Under the pieces are notes generated by a model, which worked only from the letters and a program-made list of their open reading frames with translations, was not told the DNA's origin and did not search any database. Both the position numbers and the translations under genes were made by a program. From Kiritimatiellales bacterium (GTDB lineage Bacteria > Verrucomicrobiota > Kiritimatiellia > Kiritimatiellales > Pontiellaceae): 64,000 bases of DNA. Within the stretch, counting starts at the first letter, position 1, and each line of letters starts with the position of its first letter. Of this stretch, positions 32,911-40,237 are shown piece after piece. Location of the stretch: NCBI GenBank assembly GCA_021734345.1, contig JAIPJC010000002.1, forward strand, positions 1 through 64,000. Direction: 5' to 3'.

Positions 32911-33987
32911 ATGAATCGAACTTGGAGAATCGCAGGAATCAATTTTGCCCACATGCACATGGGGGATTTGCTTCGGAACGTGCAGGAACATCCGCGTGCC
33001 GAAATCGTGGGGATCTGCGATGAACGGCGCGAAAGCATGGACGCCGCCATCAAGGCCCTGTCCATTGATGAAGGCAAGGTCTTCGCCGACTACCGCGACT
33101 GCATCGAAAAAACCAAGCCGGATATTGTCATACTCTGCCCACCTACGGCGGAACATGCCTTGTGGGTCGAACGCGTTGCGCCTTTCGGCGTGCATGTATT
33201 CGTCGAGAAGCCGTTTGCCGCTTCGACCGCCGATGCCGACCGGATGATCGCCGCCGTGGCGCGCGCTGGAACGCGACTGCTCATCAATTGGCCGCTGCGG
33301 TGGGTCGAAAGCCATGTCACCACCCACCGGGTTATCCGCGAAGGGCTGATTGGCGAGGTTGTCGAAGTGCATTACTACGACGGCAACCGCGGGCCGCTCT
33401 ACCACGGTGCGGACAAGATCGAGCTCGCGCCCACTCCCGAACAGAAGCGGCAAAGCTGGTGGTACAAGCAAGCCGCGGGAGGCGGATCGCTGCGCGACTA
33501 TCTGGGCTATGGCGTGACGCTCGGCACCTGGTTCAACGGCGGCAAGAAACCGGTGGAAGTCACCACGGTCGCGGGCGGTACGCCGGGCCTGGAGGTGGAT
33601 GAGCATAGCATCACGGTGGCGCGCTACGCAGATGGGCTATCCAAGTTTGAAACGCGGTGGGGCACCTTTACGGATCCGTGGACCCATCAACCGCAACCCA
33701 AGTGCGGTTTCGTCGTGCGCGGAACCAAAGGAACCATCGGTTCCTATGACTATGCGCCTACCATCCGGATCCAGACCGCCGCGAAACCCGAAGGCTATGA
33801 CCTTCCGGTCGATCCGCTGCCCGCAGAGGCGTGCAACGGTATTGCCTATTTGATCCAATGCCTGGAAAACGATCTTCCGATCGAAGGGCCGTTGTCGCCG
33901 GCGATCGCGCGCATCGGGCAGCAGATCGTCGACACCGCCATTCTGAGCGCCGAGCGCAAGGCGACCCAACTATTGGTGGAAGGGTAG
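32911..33987 (+). CDS. Gfo/Idh/MocA family oxidoreductase
   Basis: The 358-residue protein lacks a signal peptide. It has a Rossmann N-terminus (WRIAGINFAHMH, IVGICDERRES), an ILCPPTAEHA segment and the EKP signature (VFVEKPFAAS), and a C-terminal GFO_IDH_MocA_C domain. These enzymes use NAD(P) to oxidise or reduce sugar hydroxyls. The start at 32911 gives an N-terminus at the Rossmann strand; an upstream in-frame ATG would overlap the region divergent from the AraC-type gene. First gene of a four-gene operon, only 4 bases before the next gene. Possible role: a step in conversion of a sugar or 3-keto sugar. Specificity unknown. Confidence 0.82.
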   Translation: MNRTWRIAGINFAHMHMGDLLRNVQEHPRAEIVGICDERRESMDAAIKALSIDEGKVFADYRDCIEKTKPDIVILCPPTAEHALWVERVAPFGVHVFVEKPFAASTADADRMIAAVARAGTRLLINWPLRWVESHVTTHRVIREGLIGEVVEVHYYDGNRGPLYHGADKIELAPTPEQKRQSWWYKQAAGGGSLRDYLGYGVTLGTWFNGGKKPVEVTTVAGGTPGLEVDEHSITVARYADGLSKFETRWGTFTDPWTHQPQPKCGFVVRGTKGTIGSYDYAPTIRIQTAAKPEGYDLPVDPLPAEACNGIAYLIQCLENDLPIEGPLSPAIARIGQQIVDTAILSAERKATQLLVEG

Positions 33988-33991
33988 GATC

Positions 33992-35158
33992 ATGGGAAAG
34001 AACAGGAAAGATGACCGTTCGTTGCAAGCGTCGAAAGCCGCGGATGCGCCCGCACCGGATTTGCCATGCCAACCGCCCGTGCCGAAAACCTACCGACCAA
34101 GAATTGGGCTCGTGGGCTGTGGCGGCATAGCGCGCACGCACCTCGAAGCATACCGCAAATACGGCTACGAAGTGGTGGTCTTGTGCGATCCGAACCAAGT
34201 TGTCGTCGATGGGCTGCGCACCACCTACTATCCCGAGGCGGCGGTCTATGCGGATGCCGGGAAACTGTTCGCCCGCGCGGATGTCGATGTGGTGGACATC
34301 GCCACCCATCCGGACATCCGCATTCCGCTCATTCGCGCGGCGCTGGAAAATGGAAAGCATGTCCTCAGCCAGAAACCCTTCGTAACCGATCTGGCGAAAG
34401 GCCGCCGGTTGATTGCATTGGCGGAACGCAAGGGACTCAAGTTGGCCGTCAACCAGAATGGACGATGGGCGCCCTACTTCAGCTATCTCCGGCAGGTCGT
34501 AAAGGCGGGGTTGCTCGGAGAGGTTGTTTCGATGGATGTCCACATTGCCTGGGATCATTCATGGATCAAGGGCACGGCCTTTGAGAACAACCGGCACATT
34601 GTGCTCTACGATTTCGGCATCCACTGGTTTGACATGGTGGCCTGCGTATTCGGCGACCGACCGGTCCATGATGTACATGCCTGCGTGGGCAAGGTCCGTG
34701 GACAAACCCTTGCACCACCCATGAGCGCCCACGCCACCATCCGGTACGATGGCGGCATGGCCTCGTTGGCTTTCCATGGCAACACGCGGTTTGATCCCGC
34801 GGAGAGCACCGTGGTGACCGGCACCAAGGGCGTCTTCCGTAGTTCCGGTGCGGTTTGCGGCAACGATGCCGTTACGCTGACCACGGATGCTGGGCGGAGC
34901 ACGGTCGGGTTGGCAGGGCAGTGGTTTCCGGATGGTTTTGCCGGGGCGATGGGCGAACTGCTCTGCGCGATCGAAGAGGATCGCGAGCCGGAAAACAGCG
35001 CCCGTGCAAACCTCCAGAGCCTTGAACTTTGCTTTGCGGCGCTGGCGAGTGCCGACTCGGGGAAGCCGGTTGCCGTCGGAAGCATTCAAGCCACCCCTGA
35101 TCTATACATTGAAAAAGCAACAGCAATTAACCTAGGAGATCGATATGAAACAGAATAG
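33992..35158 (+). CDS. Gfo/Idh/MocA family oxidoreductase
   Basis: The 388-residue protein has a 35-residue charged N-terminal extension, then the Rossmann motif (RIGLVGCGGIARTHLEAY), IATHPDIRIPLI and the EKP-like QKP signature (HVLSQKPFVTD), in which Gln replaces the usual Glu. The C-terminal substrate domain contains HWFDMVACVFG. It is second in the operon, starting four bases after the first gene, and its end overlaps the next gene by 14 bases. NAD(P)-dependent sugar oxidoreductase is expected; the QKP variant occurs in some family members. No signal peptide, so it is probably cytoplasmic. Confidence 0.83.
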   Translation: MGKNRKDDRSLQASKAADAPAPDLPCQPPVPKTYRPRIGLVGCGGIARTHLEAYRKYGYEVVVLCDPNQVVVDGLRTTYYPEAAVYADAGKLFARADVDVVDIATHPDIRIPLIRAALENGKHVLSQKPFVTDLAKGRRLIALAERKGLKLAVNQNGRWAPYFSYLRQVVKAGLLGEVVSMDVHIAWDHSWIKGTAFENNRHIVLYDFGIHWFDMVACVFGDRPVHDVHACVGKVRGQTLAPPMSAHATIRYDGGMASLAFHGNTRFDPAESTVVTGTKGVFRSSGAVCGNDAVTLTTDAGRSTVGLAGQWFPDGFAGAMGELLCAIEEDREPENSARANLQSLELCFAALASADSGKPVAVGSIQATPDLYIEKATAINLGDRYETE

Positions 35159-36446
35159 AGCATCGTTTATGAAACGGACCGGCGTCGCGCTAGGAGCCTC
35201 GTTCGCCGTTCCGACCATCATCCCGTCCCGCGTGCTGGGCCAAAGCGCCCCCTCCAAAAAAATCACCCTCGGCTTTATCGGCCTTGGCGGTCAAGGCACG
35301 GGCAACCTGAGAATGTTCCTCAACTACGGGGACATGCAAGTCATCACCCTCTGCGATGCCTATCTCGGCCGGGCCGAAGCCGCGCGCAAGCTCGTCGAAG
35401 AAACCCTTGGCACCACCGGCTACAAGGTCGAGCAGGATTTCCGGACCGTGCTGGCCGATCCCACCATCGATGCCGTCGTCATCTCCACCCAGGACAGCTG
35501 GCATGTCCCCATGTCCATCATGGCCCTTGAAGCCGGGAAGCACGTGTTCTGCGAAAAGCCCACCCTCTGCATCGAGCAAGGGCAACAGCTCGTCGCGGCC
35601 GCAAAAAAAGCAGGCAAGGTTTATCAGGTCGGCATAGAAGACCGCTCGATGATCCACTTCCACAAGATGGTTGAATGGGCGAGAAACGGCGCCCTCGGTA
35701 CGCTCCGCCGCATTGAGGTCCAGCTCCCCGGCGGGAAGGACAATCTCCTTGAAGCAGAAGTTCCGGTTCCCGCCGACCTCGACTGGAATCTCTGGCAGGG
35801 GCCGGCTGCGTGGCATTCCTTCACCGAAAACCGCACCAAGATCCACTACTGGCGCTACATCCACGACTATAGCAAAGGTTCGCTTCTCGACTGGGGAACC
35901 CATCTGGTGGACACGGCCCAGCTCGCGGCCAACGCGCCCGGCATCTGCCCCGTTGAAGTCTCGGGGACTGGCTACATCCCCGAAGGACACCTCTCCGATG
36001 TTCCCCTCACGTTCGACCTGCTCTACCGCTATTCCAACGGCGTTGAAATGCAGGTGAAATCCGCCGGCAGACCCGCCGACTCCAACATGGCAACACTCCG
36101 GTTCGAAGGCGACAAGGGCTGGATTGCCCGCAACGGATTCAATGCCGGACTTGAAGCGAGCGATCCGGCGATTCTGCAAATCCGCTATGCACCCGGAGAA
36201 TCCTGCTACGGGAAGCTCCCGCCCCGCGAGCAGCGCGACTTCCTGGACGCCATTGAAACCGGCAGCAAAACCACCTACACCGCCGAAGACATGCACCTTC
36301 TATCCACCACCCTCCACATGGGGGTCATTGCCGCCACCCTCAACCGGAAGATGGAATGGGACAACAAAAAGCAGCAGTTTATCAACGATGCCGAAGCCAA
36401 CAAGCTCTGCAAGGCTCCCGAACCCCGCATCTGGCAAAAAGCATGA
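35145..36446 (+). CDS. Gfo/Idh/MocA family oxidoreductase with Tat-like leader
   Basis: The 433-residue protein starts with a leader (NRASFMKRTGVALGASFAVP) that resembles Tat signals but has a single Arg where two are expected, followed by a SRVLGQS cleavage-like site. The Rossmann motif is ITLGFIGLGGQG and the signature HVFCEKPTLC. The pattern MKxxRxxFMKRTGVALGASF is the common N-terminus of exported Gfo/Idh proteins in PVC bacteria. Third gene of the operon, overlapping the gene before it by 14 bases and sharing an ATGA with the DUF1080 gene after it. An exported sugar oxidoreductase is likely if the leader works. Confidence 0.83.
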   Translation: MKQNRASFMKRTGVALGASFAVPTIIPSRVLGQSAPSKKITLGFIGLGGQGTGNLRMFLNYGDMQVITLCDAYLGRAEAARKLVEETLGTTGYKVEQDFRTVLADPTIDAVVISTQDSWHVPMSIMALEAGKHVFCEKPTLCIEQGQQLVAAAKKAGKVYQVGIEDRSMIHFHKMVEWARNGALGTLRRIEVQLPGGKDNLLEAEVPVPADLDWNLWQGPAAWHSFTENRTKIHYWRYIHDYSKGSLLDWGTHLVDTAQLAANAPGICPVEVSGTGYIPEGHLSDVPLTFDLLYRYSNGVEMQVKSAGRPADSNMATLRFEGDKGWIARNGFNAGLEASDPAILQIRYAPGESCYGKLPPREQRDFLDAIETGSKTTYTAEDMHLLSTTLHMGVIAATLNRKMEWDNKKQQFINDAEANKLCKAPEPRIWQKA

Positions 36447-37246
36447 TTGCAAAAACAGCCATCGCCACCATCCTGCTATCCGGGCTCGCCGCTTTTGCGG
36501 AAGAGCCCGGATTCCACCAATTCAGATTCACGGAGAAACAGGATTCTAAAATCCGCCCCGGTGAGCGTTGGTGCGTGCACGACGAGACCCGCCCCCTGCC
36601 ACCCCGTGTACGGCCTCCCGCCTATACCGGCGAACAGGGAGCCTTGCCCCCCTCCGATGCGATCCCGCTTTTTAACGGAACCGCGCTCGATGCCTTCGCC
36701 GACTGTTCCTGGACCATAAAGGATGGAATCGCCACCATGCCCGACTCCAAAGGCACGGTTGACACCAGGCAGGAGTTCGGAAGTTGCCAGCTTCACGCGG
36801 AATTCCTTATTCCGCCTCCTTTGCCCAAGCAGCCCACATGCAACATGGGCAACAGTGGCTTCCTCTTCATGGGTCAATACGAATTGCAGGTCTTCGATTC
36901 CTACTCGTGTAGAATCTACGCCGACGGCTCCTCCGGCGCCATCTACGGCCAGACGCCGCCCTTGGTGAATGTCAGCCGCAGACCCGGTGAATGGCAATCG
37001 GTCGACATCATCTTCGAAGCCCCCGAATTTGAAGAAGGAAAACTCGTCAAGCCGGCCTACATCACCGCCTTCCTTAATGGCGTTCTCATCCAGAACCACG
37101 TCGAAATCGAGGGCCCTACCAGCGGGCAATCACTTCCCTACAAGGCGCATCCCGCCAAAATGCCGCTTCGCATCCAAGGGCATGGCAGCGCCATCTCCTT
37201 TCGAAACATCTGGATTCGCGAACTGGTGGGAGGGCAAAAGTTTTAA
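36443..37246 (+). CDS. DUF1080 protein (3-keto-disaccharide hydrolase-like), secreted
   Basis: The 267-residue protein has a signal peptide (AIATILLSGLAAFAEE) and the DUF1080 (3-keto-disaccharide hydrolase, LamG-like) domain: PLFNGTALDAF, SCQLHAEFLIP, GNSGFLFMGQYELQVFDSY, GAIYGQ and PLRIQGHGSAISFRNIWIREL. Characterised relatives cleave 3-keto-glycosides. The 4-base ATGA overlap with the Gfo/Idh gene ahead of it implies translational coupling. Together with the three Gfo/Idh enzymes it suggests a route in which a sugar is oxidised at C3 and the 3-keto glycoside hydrolysed. It ends 4 bases past the end of the convergent flavoprotein gene. Confidence 0.8.
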   Translation: MIAKTAIATILLSGLAAFAEEPGFHQFRFTEKQDSKIRPGERWCVHDETRPLPPRVRPPAYTGEQGALPPSDAIPLFNGTALDAFADCSWTIKDGIATMPDSKGTVDTRQEFGSCQLHAEFLIPPPLPKQPTCNMGNSGFLFMGQYELQVFDSYSCRIYADGSSGAIYGQTPPLVNVSRRPGEWQSVDIIFEAPEFEEGKLVKPAYITAFLNGVLIQNHVEIEGPTSGQSLPYKAHPAKMPLRIQGHGSAISFRNIWIRELVGGQKF

Positions 37247-39018
37247 GAAACCGTCCGGGACGTCCCATGTTCCTCGCCGCTGCGCTCGGTGGAGAAAGCC
37301 ACCTTCTGTAGATTGATGGCATCGACGGGGCAAGCCAGAAGACAGGCGCCGCAACGGATGCATTCATCCTGGTTGATCCAGATCATATTCATTTCGCGCA
37401 TCGAATCGGCAACGTCCCATGAAACGATGCAGCCTTCGGCGTCGTGGCGCAGCTCCTTGAGCATGAGGATGCATTCGGGCCGCGGCTTGGCCTTGAGGCA
37501 CCAGTCGCACTTGATGCACTTGTCCTGATCGATCTCGAACTTGAAGTTGCAGCGGTAGCATCGCTTGGCCTCTTCCTGCGCGGTGGCGGCATCGTAGCCG
37601 GTTTCCACTTCGTTCGGGAGCCCGCGTCCGGTCAGGGGAAGCGTAGGCATGGGCTGGCGTTCGAGCTCATCCATTGCGCGGGTACGGCCGATGGCCGTTG
37701 CATTTTCGACCACCACGACATCCTTCATTTGCGCGCGACCCATCAGGAATCGATCCACCTCGGTCACGACGCCCTTGGCATGGGCAATGGCCTCGATAAG
37801 CGAGGTCGCGCCCTGGGCAAAATCGCCGGCCATGAAAATATTTTCGCTGTCTTCCATGGAGGGGAATCCCGCCGCATTTTCCGTCCACGCCATATCGGGA
37901 AACTGGCCGGTGGCGAGCAGGACGGAGTCGGCCGGGATGTCGAATTCCTCTTTGGTTCCCGTTCGGACAAAACGCATTCCAACCAGTTTTCCGTCCTCGC
38001 CAAGATAGGCGACCGGCGTGGCGTGGCATTCGAGCGGGACTCCCTCGTTGCCCAGCTCCTCCAGTTCGCCGGGCGTGACGCGCATTTCGTCCTTGGAGCG
38101 GCGGTAGAACACCTTGAGTATCCAGTCGTCGGACAGCTCGGCGGTCTGCGCTCCGAGCCGCCGGGCGGTGCGCGCGCAGTCCATGGCTGTAAAGCCGCCG
38201 CCGACCACGATGGCGCGTTTCCCAATGTGGCTCCGTCCGGTTTCGTTGACCTCCAACAGGAAGTCGAGCCCATGACGGATGCCCTTGAGGTCATGGCCGG
38301 GAATATTCAGCAGATTCGGGCGCAGGGTGCCGGCGGCCATGACCACGGCGTCGGATTGTGCGATCAACGTCTCGAGCGCAAGGTCTTTTCCAATCTCGGT
38401 GTTGCAAATCAACTCGACTCCAAGGGCGGCGATTTGCCGTATTTCGCGGGCAATGATTTCGCGCGGCAGGCGGAATGCGGGAATGCCTTGGTTGAGCATG
38501 CCGCCTGGCCGGTTGTGCTTTTCGTAGACGGTAACCGTATGGCCGAGCAACGTGAGGTTGCGTGCCACCGTCAGTCCGGCGACGCCGGAGCCGATGACGG
38601 CCACGCGTTTCCCCGTGCATGGAAACCACGGTTCGAGCAACACGGGGACCTGGTTCTTGAAGTCGGCGGCGGAGCGTTTGGAGAAGCAGATGGCGACGGG
38701 TTGGCCGAGGCCGTCGTAGCCATGGCGGCAGGCGGGTTCGCACGGGCGCGAGCCGACTCGGCCGAGGACGGCGGGGAAGACGTTGTCGCGCAGATTGATT
38801 TGGTAGGCGGTATCCGGATCGCCGTCGGCGATGGCGGCGAGGTAGGCCGGGATATCGGTGCCGGCGGGGCAGGCCTTTTGGCAGGGGACGCTGGTTTCCA
38901 GCCACTGGAAGTCCTTCGCCGCCGAGCAGGTTCCCGGGCGCACCCAGAGTTCTGCCTTTGACGAATGCGGCCGCACGGGGGGTACAAACAGGGACTTGAT
39001 TTGTTTTGTAAAATCCAT
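37243..39018 (-). CDS. GltD-like FAD/NAD(P) oxidoreductase with ferredoxin domain
   Basis: The 591-residue protein has the N-terminal Fe-S helical region of glutamate synthase small-subunit-like proteins (PCQKACPAGTDIPAYL, RPCEPACRHG), an FAD-binding GxGxxG (VIGSGVAGLTVA), an NAD(P)-binding motif (VVGGGFTAMDCARTARRLGA) and a C-terminal domain with two [4Fe-4S] clusters (CIKCDWC..., CIRCGACLLACP). It resembles GltD, NfnB and related electron-transfer flavoproteins, but the large GltB-like partner is absent nearby. It probably moves electrons between NAD(P)H and ferredoxin. The start at 39018 is used; no strong ribosome site is seen. Monocistronic, partner not known. Confidence 0.85.
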   Translation of the reverse strand: MDFTKQIKSLFVPPVRPHSSKAELWVRPGTCSAAKDFQWLETSVPCQKACPAGTDIPAYLAAIADGDPDTAYQINLRDNVFPAVLGRVGSRPCEPACRHGYDGLGQPVAICFSKRSAADFKNQVPVLLEPWFPCTGKRVAVIGSGVAGLTVARNLTLLGHTVTVYEKHNRPGGMLNQGIPAFRLPREIIAREIRQIAALGVELICNTEIGKDLALETLIAQSDAVVMAAGTLRPNLLNIPGHDLKGIRHGLDFLLEVNETGRSHIGKRAIVVGGGFTAMDCARTARRLGAQTAELSDDWILKVFYRRSKDEMRVTPGELEELGNEGVPLECHATPVAYLGEDGKLVGMRFVRTGTKEEFDIPADSVLLATGQFPDMAWTENAAGFPSMEDSENIFMAGDFAQGATSLIEAIAHAKGVVTEVDRFLMGRAQMKDVVVVENATAIGRTRAMDELERQPMPTLPLTGRGLPNEVETGYDAATAQEEAKRCYRCNFKFEIDQDKCIKCDWCLKAKPRPECILMLKELRHDAEGCIVSWDVADSMREMNMIWINQDECIRCGACLLACPVDAINLQKVAFSTERSGEEHGTSRTVS

Positions 39019-39152
39019 CGTCCAAGATGATAGCCAGCGAAGGGATGAATGCGAGTACTTTAGATGAGATCTTAATAGAGGACGGTCGGTCGGCCAAAAT
39101 AATCGGCGTGCGGTGTTGAGATGCTGTGCGGGCGTCTGCTAATAACGAACCC

Positions 39153-39644
39153 ATGAGCACGAACGAACTTAGCGCCAGCCAGGAAGACTATCTGGAGACC
39201 ATCTTCTTCCTCTCGCGGGAGGAGGGAAAGGCCCGCCCGAAGGAGATCGCCAAGCGCATGAAGGTGCGTGCGGCTTCCGTGACGGGGGCGCTCAAGGCAT
39301 TGGCGGAAAAGGATCTGATCAACTACGAGCCGTATGCTTCTGTCACGCTGACCGATGCGGGGCGGGAGGTGGCCGGGCGGATCGCTGTAAAGCATGAAGC
39401 CTTGCTGCACTTCTTCATGCAGGTGTTGGGTCTTGAATGCGCCGAGGCCGAGGAGTTTGCCTGCACGATGGAGCATGCGATTCCCGACCACATCCTCAAG
39501 CGGCTGGTCCGGTTTGCCGAATACACCGAAAAGTGCCCCAGCTTCACGGCCAGCTGGCTGGATGATGCCGAAGCCTATTTCTGCAAGGCGCAAAACCTCG
39601 ATGCGCAACGCTGCGAAACGTGCCGCCTGTCCAATCCCGCCTAG
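39153..39644 (+). CDS. DtxR/MntR-family metal-dependent regulator
   Basis: The 163-residue protein has a DtxR winged helix (SASQEDYLETIFFLSREEGKARPKEIAKRM, then VRAASVTGALKALAEKDLI) and a dimerisation/metal-binding domain (HEALLHFFMQVLGLECAEAEEFACTMEHAI, with Cys and His ligands). The C-terminus holds CETC. The start at 39153 removes nine residues of an upstream frame. It sits upstream of the feo genes on the same strand; a DtxR-like palindrome at 39732 lies before the small feo-cluster gene, so it likely represses iron uptake when Fe or Mn is plentiful. Promoter of the regulator not identified. Confidence 0.87.
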   Translation: MSTNELSASQEDYLETIFFLSREEGKARPKEIAKRMKVRAASVTGALKALAEKDLINYEPYASVTLTDAGREVAGRIAVKHEALLHFFMQVLGLECAEAEEFACTMEHAIPDHILKRLVRFAEYTEKCPSFTASWLDDAEAYFCKAQNLDAQRCETCRLSNPA

Positions 39645-39722
39645 GCGAAAATCCCAGTGAATTCCAATCTTATTGGTGCATTTGCCCGAATGTTAGGCAC
39701 ACCATAAAATTGCCAAATTGGG

Positions 39723-39750
39723 TTGACCTAGTTTAGATAATGTCTAAATT
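39723..39750 (+). promoter_or_regulatory. Promoter with DtxR-type operator
   Basis: TTGACC (39723-39728) and TAAATT (39745-39750) are 16 bases apart. The spacer holds TTTAGATAATGTCTAAA (39732-39748), a palindrome with perfect 6-base arms, typical in layout for DtxR-family operators. Confidence 0.65.
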
Positions 39751-39781
39751 AGCCGGACTTTTTAGCAAGGAATGGGCCGTC

Positions 39782-39973
39782 ATGGCGGATTGTCACGAAG
39801 AGGTGAAAAAGCGGATCAACGCATTGTACAACATGCTTGTCGAGCATGAGGGGTTCGGCGAAATGCAGATCGACTTCAAGATCCTTAAAAAAGGGCAAAA
39901 GGAAGTCATCATCCGCTGTGGCAAGCAATACCGGTATGTCGTCGACAGCGCGCAGCGCTGTTTGAGGGACTGA
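39782..39973 (+). CDS. Small protein in feo cluster, unknown function
   Basis: The 63-residue protein (from 39782) is small, charged and probably soluble: MADCHEEVKKRINALYNMLVEHEGFGEM followed by IDFKILKKGQKEVIIRCGKQYRYV. I do not recognise the family. The ATG at 39782 is preferred because the in-frame ATG at 39740 lies inside the operator and -10 region; AAGGA is upstream. It lies 37 bases before feoA and is expected to be transcribed with it. A regulatory or iron-handling role is plausible from context only. Confidence 0.6.
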   Translation: MADCHEEVKKRINALYNMLVEHEGFGEMQIDFKILKKGQKEVIIRCGKQYRYVVDSAQRCLRD

Positions 39974-40009
39974 GGCAAACAGGATTTTCGAAGGTGTTGA
40001 AAGGCAAGG

Positions 40010-40237
40010 ATGAAGCTTAAGGAATTAAAGGTCGGGGAGATCGGCACGGTGGTGGGGTTCAGCACGACGGATCCTGCCTATCGACAGAAATTGCTCCGGA
40101 TGGGGTTGACCCGCAACGCGGATTTCACGGTGGTGCGCAAGGCGCCCTTCGGTGGTCCCATCGAGATCGAAGTGAAGAGCTTCCGGCTGGTGCTGCGCAG
40201 CAACGAGGCCGACGCCTTGGAGGTCGAAAAGAAATGA
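40010..40237 (+). CDS. feoA: Ferrous iron transport protein A
   Basis: The 75-residue protein is an SH3-like FeoA (MKLKELKVGEIGTVVGF, RQKLLRMGLTRNADF, FGGPIEIEVKSFRLVLR). FeoA is a cytoplasmic partner of FeoB. It overlaps feoB by 4 bases (ATGA at 40234), so the two are coupled. Length is normal for the family. Likely regulated by the DtxR-type protein upstream. Confidence 0.92.
   Translation: MKLKELKVGEIGTVVGFSTTDPAYRQKLLRMGLTRNADFTVVRKAPFGGPIEIEVKSFRLVLRSNEADALEVEKK

Noticed and set aside
37444-38961. Open frame of about 500 residues antisense to the GltD-like gene
   Set aside because: Shadow of the flavoprotein: no recognisable domain, and the opposite strand has full catalytic motifs.
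39740-39782. ATG at 39740 as start of the small feo-cluster protein
   Set aside because: It falls inside the -10 and DtxR operator; the in-frame ATG at 39782 has a ribosome site and sensible N-terminus.
40010-40237. CRISPR array or tandem repeat search over the window
   Set aside because: No regularly spaced direct repeats were found anywhere; the repeats seen are palindromic pairs.
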